Of a stretch of 55,523 nucleotides of DNA, positions 8,889 through 17,469 are shown piece by piece. Every line of letters starts with the position of its first letter. Position 1 is the stretch's first letter. Below the pieces are notes generated by a model. It had not been told where the DNA came from, ran no database searches, and saw only the letters and a program-made list of their open reading frames with translations. Position numbers and translations under genes: made by a program. Origin of the DNA: JBMHDN01 sp049889355 (GTDB lineage Bacteria; Pseudomonadota; Alphaproteobacteria; Puniceispirillales; Puniceispirillaceae); NCBI GenBank assembly GCA_049889355.1, contig JBMHDN010000043.1, forward strand, positions 1 through 55,523. The letters run 5' to 3'.

Positions 8889-9842
8889 ATGAAAAAACTG
8901 CTTATTTCAACGGTCTTTACCGCTGCCTTGCTGGCAAGTGGTGCCGTATCAGCTCAAGAAAAGGTCATGATTTCTGACCCGAGCTGGAATGGTGCACGTG
9001 CTATCGGTCATGTGATTAAAGCGATCATCACTCAGAAAATGGGTGGCGAAGCTGAAATCCTGACTGGCATGAACCAGCAGCCAGTGATTTTCGCTGGTAT
9101 GGATAAAGGCGATGGCTCTATCGATGTACACCCAGATATGTGGATGCCTAACTGGCAGTCAGCATGGGATGAGTATGTTGATGGCACCGGTGGTGTGAAG
9201 ACCAATGGTGGCTATGCTGGTACATCAAAGCTTTTCGTTCCAACTTACATGACAGACAAAATCAAGTCAGTTGAAGATCTGAAGAACCCAGAAATTGCTG
9301 CGATGTTTGACACTGATGGCGATGGTCTTGGTGAATATTGGGCAGGTGACGTAACCTGGGCGTCAACCAAGCGTTGGCAGATTAAATTTAAAGATTACGG
9401 CCTGGATAAGATGTGGGAGCCACAGATCATCTCAGCAGATACCTTTAAAGCTGGCCTGGCTGCTGCCTATGCCGCCTCAAAGCCTCAGCTGTTCTATTTC
9501 TGGACACCAGAAGCGCTGCATGTTCAGTACGACCTGACTGCACTAGAAGAGCCAGCTCGTTTTGAAGGCTGTGAAGATGTAGATCTGGATGCTGAAAACT
9601 GGCTGGAAGTATCTACATTTGAATGTGCCAACTCTGAAGCACGGGTCTATGTAGCTTACTCAGCGTCACTGGAACAGCGTAATCCAAAAGTGGCTGCTAT
9701 GATGAGCCGTATTGAGCTGACTGGCGACGAGGTGAGCTTGTGGATTAACGAAATGTTTGACCTGAAGCGTGACCCAGCTGAAGTGGCTGAAGAGTGGATC
9801 GCTGATAATGAAGCATTGGTGGATAGCTGGATTAACGGCTAA
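8889..9842 (+). CDS. tmoX: TMAO/betaine-type periplasmic substrate-binding protein
   Basis: A 317-residue ProX/OpuAC-family protein. The signal peptide MKKLLISTVFTAALLASGAVSA ends before QEKV. Tryptophans that can form an aromatic cage for a trimethylammonium group are prominent: DPSWNG, DMWMPNW, TWASTKRW and YFWTPE. The ATG at 8889 is chosen because GGAGG lies at 8879-8883; an ATG at 8877 overlaps that ribosome site and is unlikely. It is the last gene of the tdm-tmoVW unit and is followed by a strong hairpin. TMAO as ligand is inferred from context. Confidence 0.85.
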   Translation: MKKLLISTVFTAALLASGAVSAQEKVMISDPSWNGARAIGHVIKAIITQKMGGEAEILTGMNQQPVIFAGMDKGDGSIDVHPDMWMPNWQSAWDEYVDGTGGVKTNGGYAGTSKLFVPTYMTDKIKSVEDLKNPEIAAMFDTDGDGLGEYWAGDVTWASTKRWQIKFKDYGLDKMWEPQIISADTFKAGLAAAYAASKPQLFYFWTPEALHVQYDLTALEEPARFEGCEDVDLDAENWLEVSTFECANSEARVYVAYSASLEQRNPKVAAMMSRIELTGDEVSLWINEMFDLKRDPAEVAEEWIADNEALVDSWING

Positions 9843-9868
9843 TCTGTCTCTTTAATCACAAACAGATT

Positions 9869-9901
9869 GAAACCGCGCGCTTGTCGTGCGGTTTCTTTTT
9901 T
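9869..9901 (+). terminator. Rho-independent terminator after tmoX
   Basis: A GAAACCGC...GCGGTTTC stem with a short loop is followed by a run of T residues, 27 nt after the tmoX stop. It closes the TMAO operon before the convergent cupin gene. Confidence 0.85.
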
Positions 9902-9919
9902 GCCTGCCTGATAAGGGGG

Positions 9920-10528
9920 CTAGTCTATATCCAGCAAAACCGCCGGGTCAAACAAATCGCCGCGCCAAATGGCCAAGCTGACCATCGGGCTATCTAATGT
10001 GTGCATCGCATGAGGCTGATTGCTGTGGTGGAACATCATATCGCCTTCGCCTAGATGCGCATCTTCACATCCCGCACGCTGAAAGACAGCCTGTCCAGAC
10101 AGAATAAAATATAATTCTTCTGCCAGATGGCTGTGCCAAGGGTAATGCAGGCCCGCTGGCATATAAACCATGAACATCCGCATCGTATCACACGCAAAAG
10201 GGCTGTGCAGGCCAGTGATGGAAAAGCAACCAAGGCGGCTGGCAAAATCATATTTTTCTGGATTGGCCTCTCCTGGAGGTGGTGTATAAATCTCGCGCCA
10301 TTGCATATGCGCACTTGCTGCCTGAATAGCGCTAAGCACATCTGCATATTGAGATGATTGCTTAAATGTTTCCTGTTCAAATAAATGCCGGCTCGGATGG
10401 TCAAGCGGGGTCATATCCTGTTTAGGCAGCGTGCGATCCAGCGAGGCAAAATCTGCGAGTTGTGGCACCTTCTGATATAAATCCCAGACAGTGGCCAGCA
10501 ATTGATCATAAATATCTGGCTGTATCAT
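9920..10528 (-). CDS. DMSP lyase-family cupin (DddQ-like)
   Basis: About 202 residues of the dimethylsulfoniopropionate lyase family (ChrR/DddQ-type cupin). The C-terminal cupin has motif 1 YPWHSHLAEELYFILSG, with two His, a Glu and a Tyr in metal-binding positions, and motif 2 GEGDMMFHHSNQPHAMHT with the last His. Family members cleave DMSP to dimethyl sulfide and acrylate at a single metal site. Several homologues have only the fold, so activity is inferred. I prefer the ATG at 10528 (MIQPDIYDQ), because GAGGG lies 9 nt upstream; ATGs at 10537 and 10555 are possible. It runs convergent to the TMAO operon. No acrylate-processing genes lie beside it. Confidence 0.72.
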   Translation of the reverse strand: MIQPDIYDQLLATVWDLYQKVPQLADFASLDRTLPKQDMTPLDHPSRHLFEQETFKQSSQYADVLSAIQAASAHMQWREIYTPPPGEANPEKYDFASRLGCFSITGLHSPFACDTMRMFMVYMPAGLHYPWHSHLAEELYFILSGQAVFQRAGCEDAHLGEGDMMFHHSNQPHAMHTLDSPMVSLAIWRGDLFDPAVLLDID

Positions 10529-10817
10529 CTTCGTCATCCCTCTCTGGTTCATCATCTCTTTCTCTGGAGCGTCTTATCTACTGCCAGTGGTTGCGCACCA
10601 TCGCAGCCTGAATAGAACCAGCCGTCTCATTTATGAAATAGTCTGTCTTTTTTCTAATCAGCGACATTGAAATTTTCTTCTAATTCACTCTAGGCTGGAG
10701 CGCAAATATGTTTTGGGGAAGACAAATTATGAAGGGCTTCACGTCATGATTATTTTGACAAGTCTTTCAAATTAACGCTCTATTCTGCATCAAACAGGTT
10801 TTTCAAGGAGGGGTGCT

Positions 10818-11663
10818 TTGGAAGAGATGAATATGTTCAAGCCGCTAACCGCGACTATCGGCGCCGAAGGGGCTGGCATCCAGCTCAAAGATATTGTCGC
10901 TGAAAATAGTGGTAGCGCTGCTGATATGCTGCGTTCAGCCCTAACAGATCATAAAGTCCTTGTGTTCCGTGATCAGCATCCAGACCCTGCCACGCATATT
11001 GCGGTTGGCCAGCGGCTGGGGCAATTGGCGCCCAAGCACCCGCTTTATCCAAAAGTCGAAGGATATGAAGATATCATCCGCATCATTAATGATGATAACA
11101 ATCCGCCAGAAAATGAAATCTGGCATGCCGATGTAACCTTTGATGAGAACCCCTGTTTTGCCGCGGTGCTGCATGGGGTGAATATCCCGCCTGTTGGTGG
11201 GGATACGCTGTTTGTGGATATGGCAGCCATTGTGCGGGATATGTCGCCTTCTTTTAAGGCCTATTTGCGCACACTCACTGCCTATCATTCGATGGAACAG
11301 GGGTTTAAATTTATCCATGACAGGCAACAAGATGACCGCGCATCTGCACTATCAGATAGCGACAAGAGCCAATATTCTGCTACCCACCCTGTCTTAAGAC
11401 CACATCCGATTACAGGGGCAGAAACCTTATATGTGAATGCCAGCTTTACAGAATATGTCCACGAGTTGAGCGCGTCAGAATCGCGCCATTTGCTGGATTA
11501 TCTCTTTAGCCTTGTGCATCATCCGCGTTATCAATTACGTGTGAAATGGCAGCCCGGTACAGTGCTCATTTGGGATAATTGGGCCACGCAACATTTTGCT
11601 TGCGGCGATCACTATCCTCAGCATCGCGAGGTTCAGCGTGTTACCGTGCAATTTGCCCATTAA
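10818..11663 (+). CDS. TauD/TfdA-family 2-oxoglutarate dioxygenase
   Basis: 281 residues of the TauD family. The Fe(II) ligands are the H-x-D pair H103 and D105 (EIWHADVTFDENP) and the distal His near 259 (WDNWATQHFACGD). The 2-oxoglutarate-binding Arg is at about 270, 11 residues further, as in TauD. Such enzymes hydroxylate sulfonates, betaines or related small acids, with loss of the hydroxylated group. The start is TTG at 10818 behind AAGGAGGGG; ATG 10827 and ATG 10833 are alternatives. It precedes the XRE-cupin regulator with a 146-bp gap. The 262-bp upstream gap has a TTGACA at 10755 without a well-spaced -10. The exact substrate cannot be told. Confidence 0.82.
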   Translation: MEEMNMFKPLTATIGAEGAGIQLKDIVAENSGSAADMLRSALTDHKVLVFRDQHPDPATHIAVGQRLGQLAPKHPLYPKVEGYEDIIRIINDDNNPPENEIWHADVTFDENPCFAAVLHGVNIPPVGGDTLFVDMAAIVRDMSPSFKAYLRTLTAYHSMEQGFKFIHDRQQDDRASALSDSDKSQYSATHPVLRPHPITGAETLYVNASFTEYVHELSASESRHLLDYLFSLVHHPRYQLRVKWQPGTVLIWDNWATQHFACGDHYPQHREVQRVTVQFAH

Positions 11664-11717
11664 GTCATGTCGCTTGCTTGGCCAGCTTACCATCTGAAAA
11701 AAAGCGCGCTTTGTGCG

Positions 11718-11789
11718 TGAAAATTCTTGCGTATTTTTCAATTTAGTGAAAACGTTTTAGAGTATTTCACGAAAATGGGCGCATTTTCG
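11718..11789 (+). promoter_or_regulatory. Cluster of inverted repeats, likely operators for the XRE-cupin regulator
   Basis: Three imperfectly related dyads sit side by side ahead of the regulator gene. The first has arms TGAAAA and TTTTCA (11718-11740). The second has arms GTGAAA and TTTCAC (11746-11770). The third has arms CGAAAATG and CATTTTCG with a 4-nt loop (11770-11789). The first two share the pattern GTGAAAA then GTATTT at similar spacing. Autoregulation by the downstream HTH protein is inferred. Confidence 0.5.
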
Positions 11790-11809
11790 CGGATGAATGA
11801 GGGGGAAGC

Positions 11810-12415
11810 ATGCTTGATCATGCGGGACAGAAAGCAACCGATGGCGGCTTGGGGCTGAGCGAGCGCTCCTCTGGCCTGATTGGCAATGATATTCGTGCAT
11901 TGCGTCAGGGACGTGGCTGGACATTGGCTGAGCTTGCTGCGCATCTTGGGCGTTCGGTTGGTTGGCTAAGTCAGGTTGAGCGTGGCTCTTCTGAACCAAA
12001 CCTCTCAGATATGCGCCAAATAGCAGCCTTATTCTCCTTACCTGTCAGCTTCTTTTTCTCACATTCGCCCGCCGGAGATGAGGCGGAGCACATCGTGCGT
12101 GCAGGTCAGCGGCGCCTGATGAGCGATGATGATACAGGCCTGACTGAAGAGCTGCTGTCGCCTGATTTGGGCGGGGCTTTTGAAATGGTGCGTTCAGTTT
12201 TCGCGCCTGGTGCACGTGTTAAAGCACCAGTTCAGCGTGAAACTGAGGAAGCTGGCTATGTCATTTCCGGTCAATTAGATTTGTGTATAGACGGCACAAC
12301 CCATGTGCTGCAGGCCGGCGACAGCTTTCGCTTCGCAGGCGATGTGTTTGAATGGGAAAATAACGGCAAGGATGAGGCGGTTGTGATCTGGGTGATTGCA
12401 CCGCCAGTTTATTAG
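11810..12415 (+). CDS. XRE-family transcriptional regulator with C-terminal cupin
   Basis: 201 residues. An HTH_3 domain spans about 26-85 (IRALRQGRGWTLAELAAHLG, then VGWLSQVERGSSEPNLSDM). A small cupin sensor spans about 140-198 (GYVISGQLDLCIDG, then LQAGDSFRF). The same layout occurs in PuuR-like regulators of amine and amino-acid catabolism. It is preceded by GAGGGGGA and a group of dyads, and directly followed by the FAD-GcvT/MttB operon, which it probably controls. The ligand is unknown. Confidence 0.85.
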   Translation: MLDHAGQKATDGGLGLSERSSGLIGNDIRALRQGRGWTLAELAAHLGRSVGWLSQVERGSSEPNLSDMRQIAALFSLPVSFFFSHSPAGDEAEHIVRAGQRRLMSDDDTGLTEELLSPDLGGAFEMVRSVFAPGARVKAPVQRETEEAGYVISGQLDLCIDGTTHVLQAGDSFRFAGDVFEWENNGKDEAVVIWVIAPPVY

Positions 12416-12418
12416 CAG

Positions 12419-12436
12419 ACCTTTTATTAAAAAGGT
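12419..12436 (+). promoter_or_regulatory. Perfect palindrome ahead of the FAD-GcvT operon
   Basis: ACCTTTT (12419-12425) and AAAAGGT (12430-12436) pair around ATTA. It sits 3 nt after the regulator stop and 28 nt before the next start codon. It could be an operator or a weak attenuator; no T-run follows. Confidence 0.35.
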
Positions 12437-12463
12437 GTGTTGAGTGGGAATAGTGAGGAAAAA

Positions 12464-14962
12464 ATGACAGATCAACAAGATCAGCAGCAAAAAGCAACAG
12501 GTACTCTGCCATCAACCGCGCGAGTCGTCATCATCGGCGGTGGTTCTGTGGGGACATCTGTACTCTATCATCTGGCCAAAATGGGCTGGACAGATTGTTT
12601 GCTTCTTGAAAAGAACGAGCTGACATCTGGCTCTACCTGGCATGCAGCTGGCAATTGCCCGAATTTTGTCGGCTCATGGACCATGATGAAAATTCAGTCC
12701 TATTCAACCGAGCTTTATCGGCGTCTGGGCGAAGAAGTCGATTATCCGATGAATTATCATGTGACAGGGGCTATTCGCCTTGCACATACCCGCCAGCGCA
12801 TGGAAGAGTTCCGCCATGTTGAAGCGATGGGCCGTCAGATGGGTGTTGAGCTTCAGGAAGTCACCAATGAAGAAATGCGGGAAATTTATCCCTTTATGGA
12901 AACCCATGATCTCTATGGCGGGCAATGGGATCCAACTGATGGGGATATTGACCCGGCACAGCTGACACAAGCTTTTGCAAAAGGCGCACGTGATTTGGGC
13001 GCACAAATCATCCGTTTTTGTCCTGTCACCAATGTAGAGCGGGTCAATGATGAATGGTTGATACATACACCAAACGGGTCGGTGCGTGCTGAATATGTGG
13101 TGAATGCTGCGGGTTATCGCGCTGATGAGGTGGGCAAGATGTTTGGCCGTGATGTGCCTTGTGTGTCGCTGGCCCACCAATATCTGATCACCGAAGGTAT
13201 TGACGAGCTGAGCACTCGGTCTGAAAAGCTGCCGCTCTTGCGTGATCCTGACAGCTCTTATTATCTGCGTCAGGAAAAAGATGGGCTATTGCTGGGACCT
13301 TACGAGAAGAACTGTAAGGCACATTGGGTTACACCAGATGACCCACGTCCTGATGATTTCTCGTTCCAGCTCTGGAATGATGATCTCGAAAGATTGGAAT
13401 GGTATATTGAAGATGCCTGTAAGCGGGTGCCAATCCTGGGTTCAGCTGGGATCACCAGAGTGGTGAATGGGCCTATCCCTTATACACCTGATGGCTTGCC
13501 GCTGATCGGCCCGATGCCAGGTGTGAAAAATGCCTTTGAATGCTGTGTCTTTACCTTTGGCATTGTACAGGCTGGCGGTGCTGGCAAGCTGATGGCAGAG
13601 ATTATTGTTGAAGGCGAATCTGAGACTGATAGCTGGGCTGTAGACCCGCGTCGCTTCACCGACCATGTGGATAATGAGTATGCGATTGCTAAGGCACTGG
13701 AAGTCTATAGCCATGAATATGCTATGCATTTCCCGCAGATTCAGTGGCCAGAAGCACGTCAGGCTAAAACCTCATCACTTTATGAGACCTTAAAAGAAAA
13801 AGGCGCCGCCTTTGGGGCATATGGTGGCTGGGAGCGTGCAGATTATTTCTTAAAAGAGGGCGAAGCCCCGCATATGGCAGATAGTTATGACCGCCAGCCT
13901 TGGTTTGATGCGGTGGGTGCAGAATGCCGTCATGTGGCTGAACATGCAGGTGTGCTCGACCTCTCAGGCTTTACCCGCTATGAGCTGAAAGGCGAGGGGG
14001 CACGCGCATGGCTGGAGACGATGGTCACCGGACGCCTGCCAAAGCCTGGCCGTATTGGTCTGATCTATTTTGCTTCAGAAAAGGGCAAGGTCATCACTGA
14101 AATGACAGCCACCTGTTATGGAGAAGACCATTTCTGGCTGATTACAGGGGCTGGGGCCTATTGGCATGATCGCGATTGGCTCCAGCATCACCTGCCAGAA
14201 AATAGTGGTATCACCATCACCGATATCACACGTGATTTGGGTACCTTATTGCTGACTGGGCCAAAATCACCTGCCTTGATGGAAAAGCTCACCGGCCAAT
14301 CCATGGCACAGGCTGATTTCCCATGGCTCAGCCACCAGCCTCTGCGGATTGCGGGCGTTGATTGTACGGCGATCCGTGTATCTTTTGCTGGTGAAGCGGG
14401 CTGGGAGCTGCATGTGGCGATGGCAGATATGCCAAAGCTATGGGATGCCATGTGGGCAGATGGCGCAGAATATAATCTGGGTTGTTTTGGGATGTTGGCC
14501 TTGGATTCCATGCGTCTTGAAAAAGGCTATCGCGCTTGGAAGTCAGATCTAACCTCAGATTACACCATGCTGGAAAGTGGACTTGGCCGCTGGGTTAATA
14601 CCTCAAAAGACAGCTTTATCGGCAAGGCAGCGTTGCAGGCAGAACAGCAGCGCGGTGCCAAGCGTCGTTTCATTACCCTGACGCTGGATGATCCAGCTGA
14701 TGATGTGCCATTTGGTGAGGCTGTGTATCTCTCAAGCATCCAGATTAACGGCGCTGATGCAGGGCTCGTTGTCTCGGCTGGCTATGGACACCGCGTTGGT
14801 AAATCTATTGCCTATGGTGTTGTGGATGAGGCGGCCTTACCATCTGATGGGTCTGAGGCAAGCCATGAGATTGAAGTGCATGTTCTAGGACGTCCACGCA
14901 AAGCCACATGGGTTGATGGTGGTGTTCTCTATGATCCACAAAATGAGCGGGTGAGGGGGTAA
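12464..14962 (+). CDS. Dimethylglycine/sarcosine dehydrogenase-like FAD-GcvT fusion
   Basis: 832 residues, the usual length for dimethylglycine dehydrogenases. The N-terminal DAO domain has GGGSVG at 25-30 and STWHAAG with His60, which matches the histidine that carries covalent FAD in DMGDH. The C-terminal half is a GcvT tetrahydrofolate domain (SFAGEAGWELHVA, LDSMRLEKGYRAW, DSFIGKAAL). Family members oxidise N-methyl amines and pass the C1 unit to tetrahydrofolate. I chose the ATG at 12464, since GTGAGGAA lies just upstream; a GTG at 12437 is less likely. The next gene has the same architecture and starts 2 nt later. The substrate is inferred to be an N-methylated amino acid. Confidence 0.85.
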   Translation: MTDQQDQQQKATGTLPSTARVVIIGGGSVGTSVLYHLAKMGWTDCLLLEKNELTSGSTWHAAGNCPNFVGSWTMMKIQSYSTELYRRLGEEVDYPMNYHVTGAIRLAHTRQRMEEFRHVEAMGRQMGVELQEVTNEEMREIYPFMETHDLYGGQWDPTDGDIDPAQLTQAFAKGARDLGAQIIRFCPVTNVERVNDEWLIHTPNGSVRAEYVVNAAGYRADEVGKMFGRDVPCVSLAHQYLITEGIDELSTRSEKLPLLRDPDSSYYLRQEKDGLLLGPYEKNCKAHWVTPDDPRPDDFSFQLWNDDLERLEWYIEDACKRVPILGSAGITRVVNGPIPYTPDGLPLIGPMPGVKNAFECCVFTFGIVQAGGAGKLMAEIIVEGESETDSWAVDPRRFTDHVDNEYAIAKALEVYSHEYAMHFPQIQWPEARQAKTSSLYETLKEKGAAFGAYGGWERADYFLKEGEAPHMADSYDRQPWFDAVGAECRHVAEHAGVLDLSGFTRYELKGEGARAWLETMVTGRLPKPGRIGLIYFASEKGKVITEMTATCYGEDHFWLITGAGAYWHDRDWLQHHLPENSGITITDITRDLGTLLLTGPKSPALMEKLTGQSMAQADFPWLSHQPLRIAGVDCTAIRVSFAGEAGWELHVAMADMPKLWDAMWADGAEYNLGCFGMLALDSMRLEKGYRAWKSDLTSDYTMLESGLGRWVNTSKDSFIGKAALQAEQQRGAKRRFITLTLDDPADDVPFGEAVYLSSIQINGADAGLVVSAGYGHRVGKSIAYGVVDEAALPSDGSEASHEIEVHVLGRPRKATWVDGGVLYDPQNERVRG

Positions 14963-14964
14963 TC

Positions 14965-17439
14965 ATGTCAGTTTCACTTCCTTCTGAAGCACAAGTTGTC
15001 ATTATTGGTGGCGGTGTGGTGGGCTGCTCAGTGGCTTATCACCTGACCAAATTGGGCTGGCGTGATGTGGTATTGCTCGAGCGCAAACAACTCACCTGTG
15101 GCACCACCTGGCATGCGGCAGGTCTGATTGCTCAATTGCGGGCTACCCAGAATATGACAAGGCTCGCGAAATATTCGCAAGAGCTCTATTACGCATTAGA
15201 AGAAGAAACAGGCGTTGCCACCGGCTTTAAACGCAACGGGTCTATTACTGTTGCGCTCAGTGATGAGCGGATGGAAGAGCTGCGGCGTTCCGCGGCGATG
15301 GCCCGTGCTTTTGGGGTGGAGATTGATGAAATTGACAATGCTGAGATTGGCCGTCTCTATCCAGATTTGAACCTTGAAGATTCAGTGGGCGGTGTTTGGC
15401 TGCCCAAGGACGGTCAAGGCGATCCGGTCAATATCACACAAGCTCTTGCCAAAGGCGCCCGCAATGGCGGTGCCAAAATCCTGCAAGGTGTGAAGGTTAC
15501 AAACATCCTCAAAGAAGGTGGTAAGGCCGCAGGTGTCGAAACTGATCACGGCACGATACGCTCAGAATTTGTAGTGAATTGTGGTGGTATGTGGGCGCGC
15601 GAAGTCGGCGAGATGGCCGGTGTATCTGTGCCTTTGCATGCGTGCGAGCATTTTTATATCGTAACCGAAGGTATTGATGGGCTGAAATCAAATCTGCCTG
15701 TGCTCAGAGTGCCAGATGAATGCACCTATTACAAAGAAGATGCCGGCAAAATGCTGGTTGGGGCGTTTGAGTTGAAATCAAAGCCTTGGGGCATGGACGG
15801 TATCCCTGATGATTTTGAGTTCGGGACACTGCCAGAAGATTTTGACCATTTTGAACCCATTTTAGAAAAGGCAGTAACGCGGATGCCAGTGCTGGCCACC
15901 GCCGGGATTCAGACCTTCTTTAACGGGCCAGAGAGCTTTACACCAGATGATCGCTATATTTTAGGTGAAGCCCCTGAGCTGAAGAATTTTTATGTCGCAG
16001 CTGGCTTTAATTCAGTGGGCATTCAGTCAGCTGGTGGGGCTGGTAAAATGCTGGCTGACTGGATGGCAAAAGGCAATGCGCCGATGGATCTCTGGGATGT
16101 AGATATCCGCCGCATGCAGCCTTTCCAGACCAACCGTAGCTATCTGCATGACCGGGTGAGTGAAACCCTTGGTCTGCTTTATGCAGATCACTTCCCCTAT
16201 CGGCAATTTGCCACCTCACGTGATGTGCGCCGCTCGCCTATCCATCATCGCCTAGAAGAGGCAGGTGCGTGTTTTGGTGAGTTAAATGGCTGGGAGCGGC
16301 CAAATTGGTATCTGCCAAAATCGGCGCGTGATGCTGGTGAAAAACCAGAATATCGCTATAGCTGGAAACGCCAGAACTGGTTTGGTTATAACGCCGATGA
16401 ACATAAAGCCGTGCGCGAGAAAGTCGGCTTGTTTGACCTTTCCTCATTTGGGAAAATCATGGTGATGGGTGCAGATGCTGAGAGCGTCTTGCAACGCATT
16501 GCCTGTAATGATGTCGCGGTTGAAAATGGCCGTATCGTCTATACCCAATTCCTGAATGAAGATGGCGGGATTGAGGCAGATGTAACCATCACACGCCTTG
16601 ATAGTGACAGATTCATTGTCGTCACCCCTGCAGCCACTATCCGGCGTGATGTGAACTGGATCAATCGCCATATACCAGATGGTGCGCATTGTATGGCGAT
16701 GGATGTTACCGCGATGGAATCAGTGCTGGTGGTGATGGGTCCAGAGGCTCGCGATTTCTTGCAACCGCTGATCCCGCAAAGCCTTGATAATGCTGATTTC
16801 CCATTTGGGACCATGCAGGAAGTTGAAATAGGCTATGCAAAGGCCCGCGCCCACCGCGTCTCTTATGTGGGCGAGCTGGGCTGGGAGCTCTATGTTTCAG
16901 CAGATATGGCAGTACATGTCTATGACACGCTGATGAAACGGAGCCAGGATCACGCCCTGACTCATTGTGGTTTGCATACGCTTGATAGCTGTCGCATTGA
17001 AAAAGCCTTCCGCCATTTTGGGCATGATATTTCATCTGAAGATCACATTCTTGAAGCCGGCCTCGGTTTTGCCGCCCGCATTGGCAAACAATCTGGCCGG
17101 TTTGGTGATTTCATTGGCCGCGATTCGGTGATGCGCAAAAAAGATGAAGGGCTGAATGCCAGAATGATGCAGTTCAGGCTGAGCGATCCTGAGCCGCTGC
17201 TTTATCACAATGAGGCGGTTCTGCGCGATGGCGAGATTGTCGGTTATCTGACCTCTGGCAATTATGGCCATCACCTTGGCGGGGCTATTGGCCTTGGCTA
17301 TGTGCCGTGCCGTGATGGTGAGGATGCGAAAAGCCAATTGGCCAGCAGCTATGAAATTGATGTTGCGGGCCAAAAGGTGGCGGCAGAGGTGAGCTTTAAG
17401 CCGCTTTATGACCCAACATCCGAGCGCATGAAAGCTTAG
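14965..17439 (+). CDS. Second dimethylglycine/sarcosine dehydrogenase-like FAD-GcvT fusion
   Basis: 824 residues with the architecture of its upstream neighbour. The FAD fold has GGGVVG at 15-20 and TTWHAAG with His50 as the probable covalent FAD site. FYVAAGFNSVGIQSAGGAGK closes the FAD domain. The GcvT domain has VSYVGELGWELYVS and LDSCRIEKAFRHFG. Two such enzymes in a row suggest successive demethylations, for example dimethyl to monomethyl to free amine, or a functional heterodimer. It is 2 nt downstream of the first copy, 30 nt upstream of the MttB gene, and surely co-transcribed. Confidence 0.85.
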   Translation: MSVSLPSEAQVVIIGGGVVGCSVAYHLTKLGWRDVVLLERKQLTCGTTWHAAGLIAQLRATQNMTRLAKYSQELYYALEEETGVATGFKRNGSITVALSDERMEELRRSAAMARAFGVEIDEIDNAEIGRLYPDLNLEDSVGGVWLPKDGQGDPVNITQALAKGARNGGAKILQGVKVTNILKEGGKAAGVETDHGTIRSEFVVNCGGMWAREVGEMAGVSVPLHACEHFYIVTEGIDGLKSNLPVLRVPDECTYYKEDAGKMLVGAFELKSKPWGMDGIPDDFEFGTLPEDFDHFEPILEKAVTRMPVLATAGIQTFFNGPESFTPDDRYILGEAPELKNFYVAAGFNSVGIQSAGGAGKMLADWMAKGNAPMDLWDVDIRRMQPFQTNRSYLHDRVSETLGLLYADHFPYRQFATSRDVRRSPIHHRLEEAGACFGELNGWERPNWYLPKSARDAGEKPEYRYSWKRQNWFGYNADEHKAVREKVGLFDLSSFGKIMVMGADAESVLQRIACNDVAVENGRIVYTQFLNEDGGIEADVTITRLDSDRFIVVTPAATIRRDVNWINRHIPDGAHCMAMDVTAMESVLVVMGPEARDFLQPLIPQSLDNADFPFGTMQEVEIGYAKARAHRVSYVGELGWELYVSADMAVHVYDTLMKRSQDHALTHCGLHTLDSCRIEKAFRHFGHDISSEDHILEAGLGFAARIGKQSGRFGDFIGRDSVMRKKDEGLNARMMQFRLSDPEPLLYHNEAVLRDGEIVGYLTSGNYGHHLGGAIGLGYVPCRDGEDAKSQLASSYEIDVAGQKVAAEVSFKPLYDPTSERMKA

Positions 17440-17469
17440 TCACAACCAATTATGAGTGAGGTGATGAAA

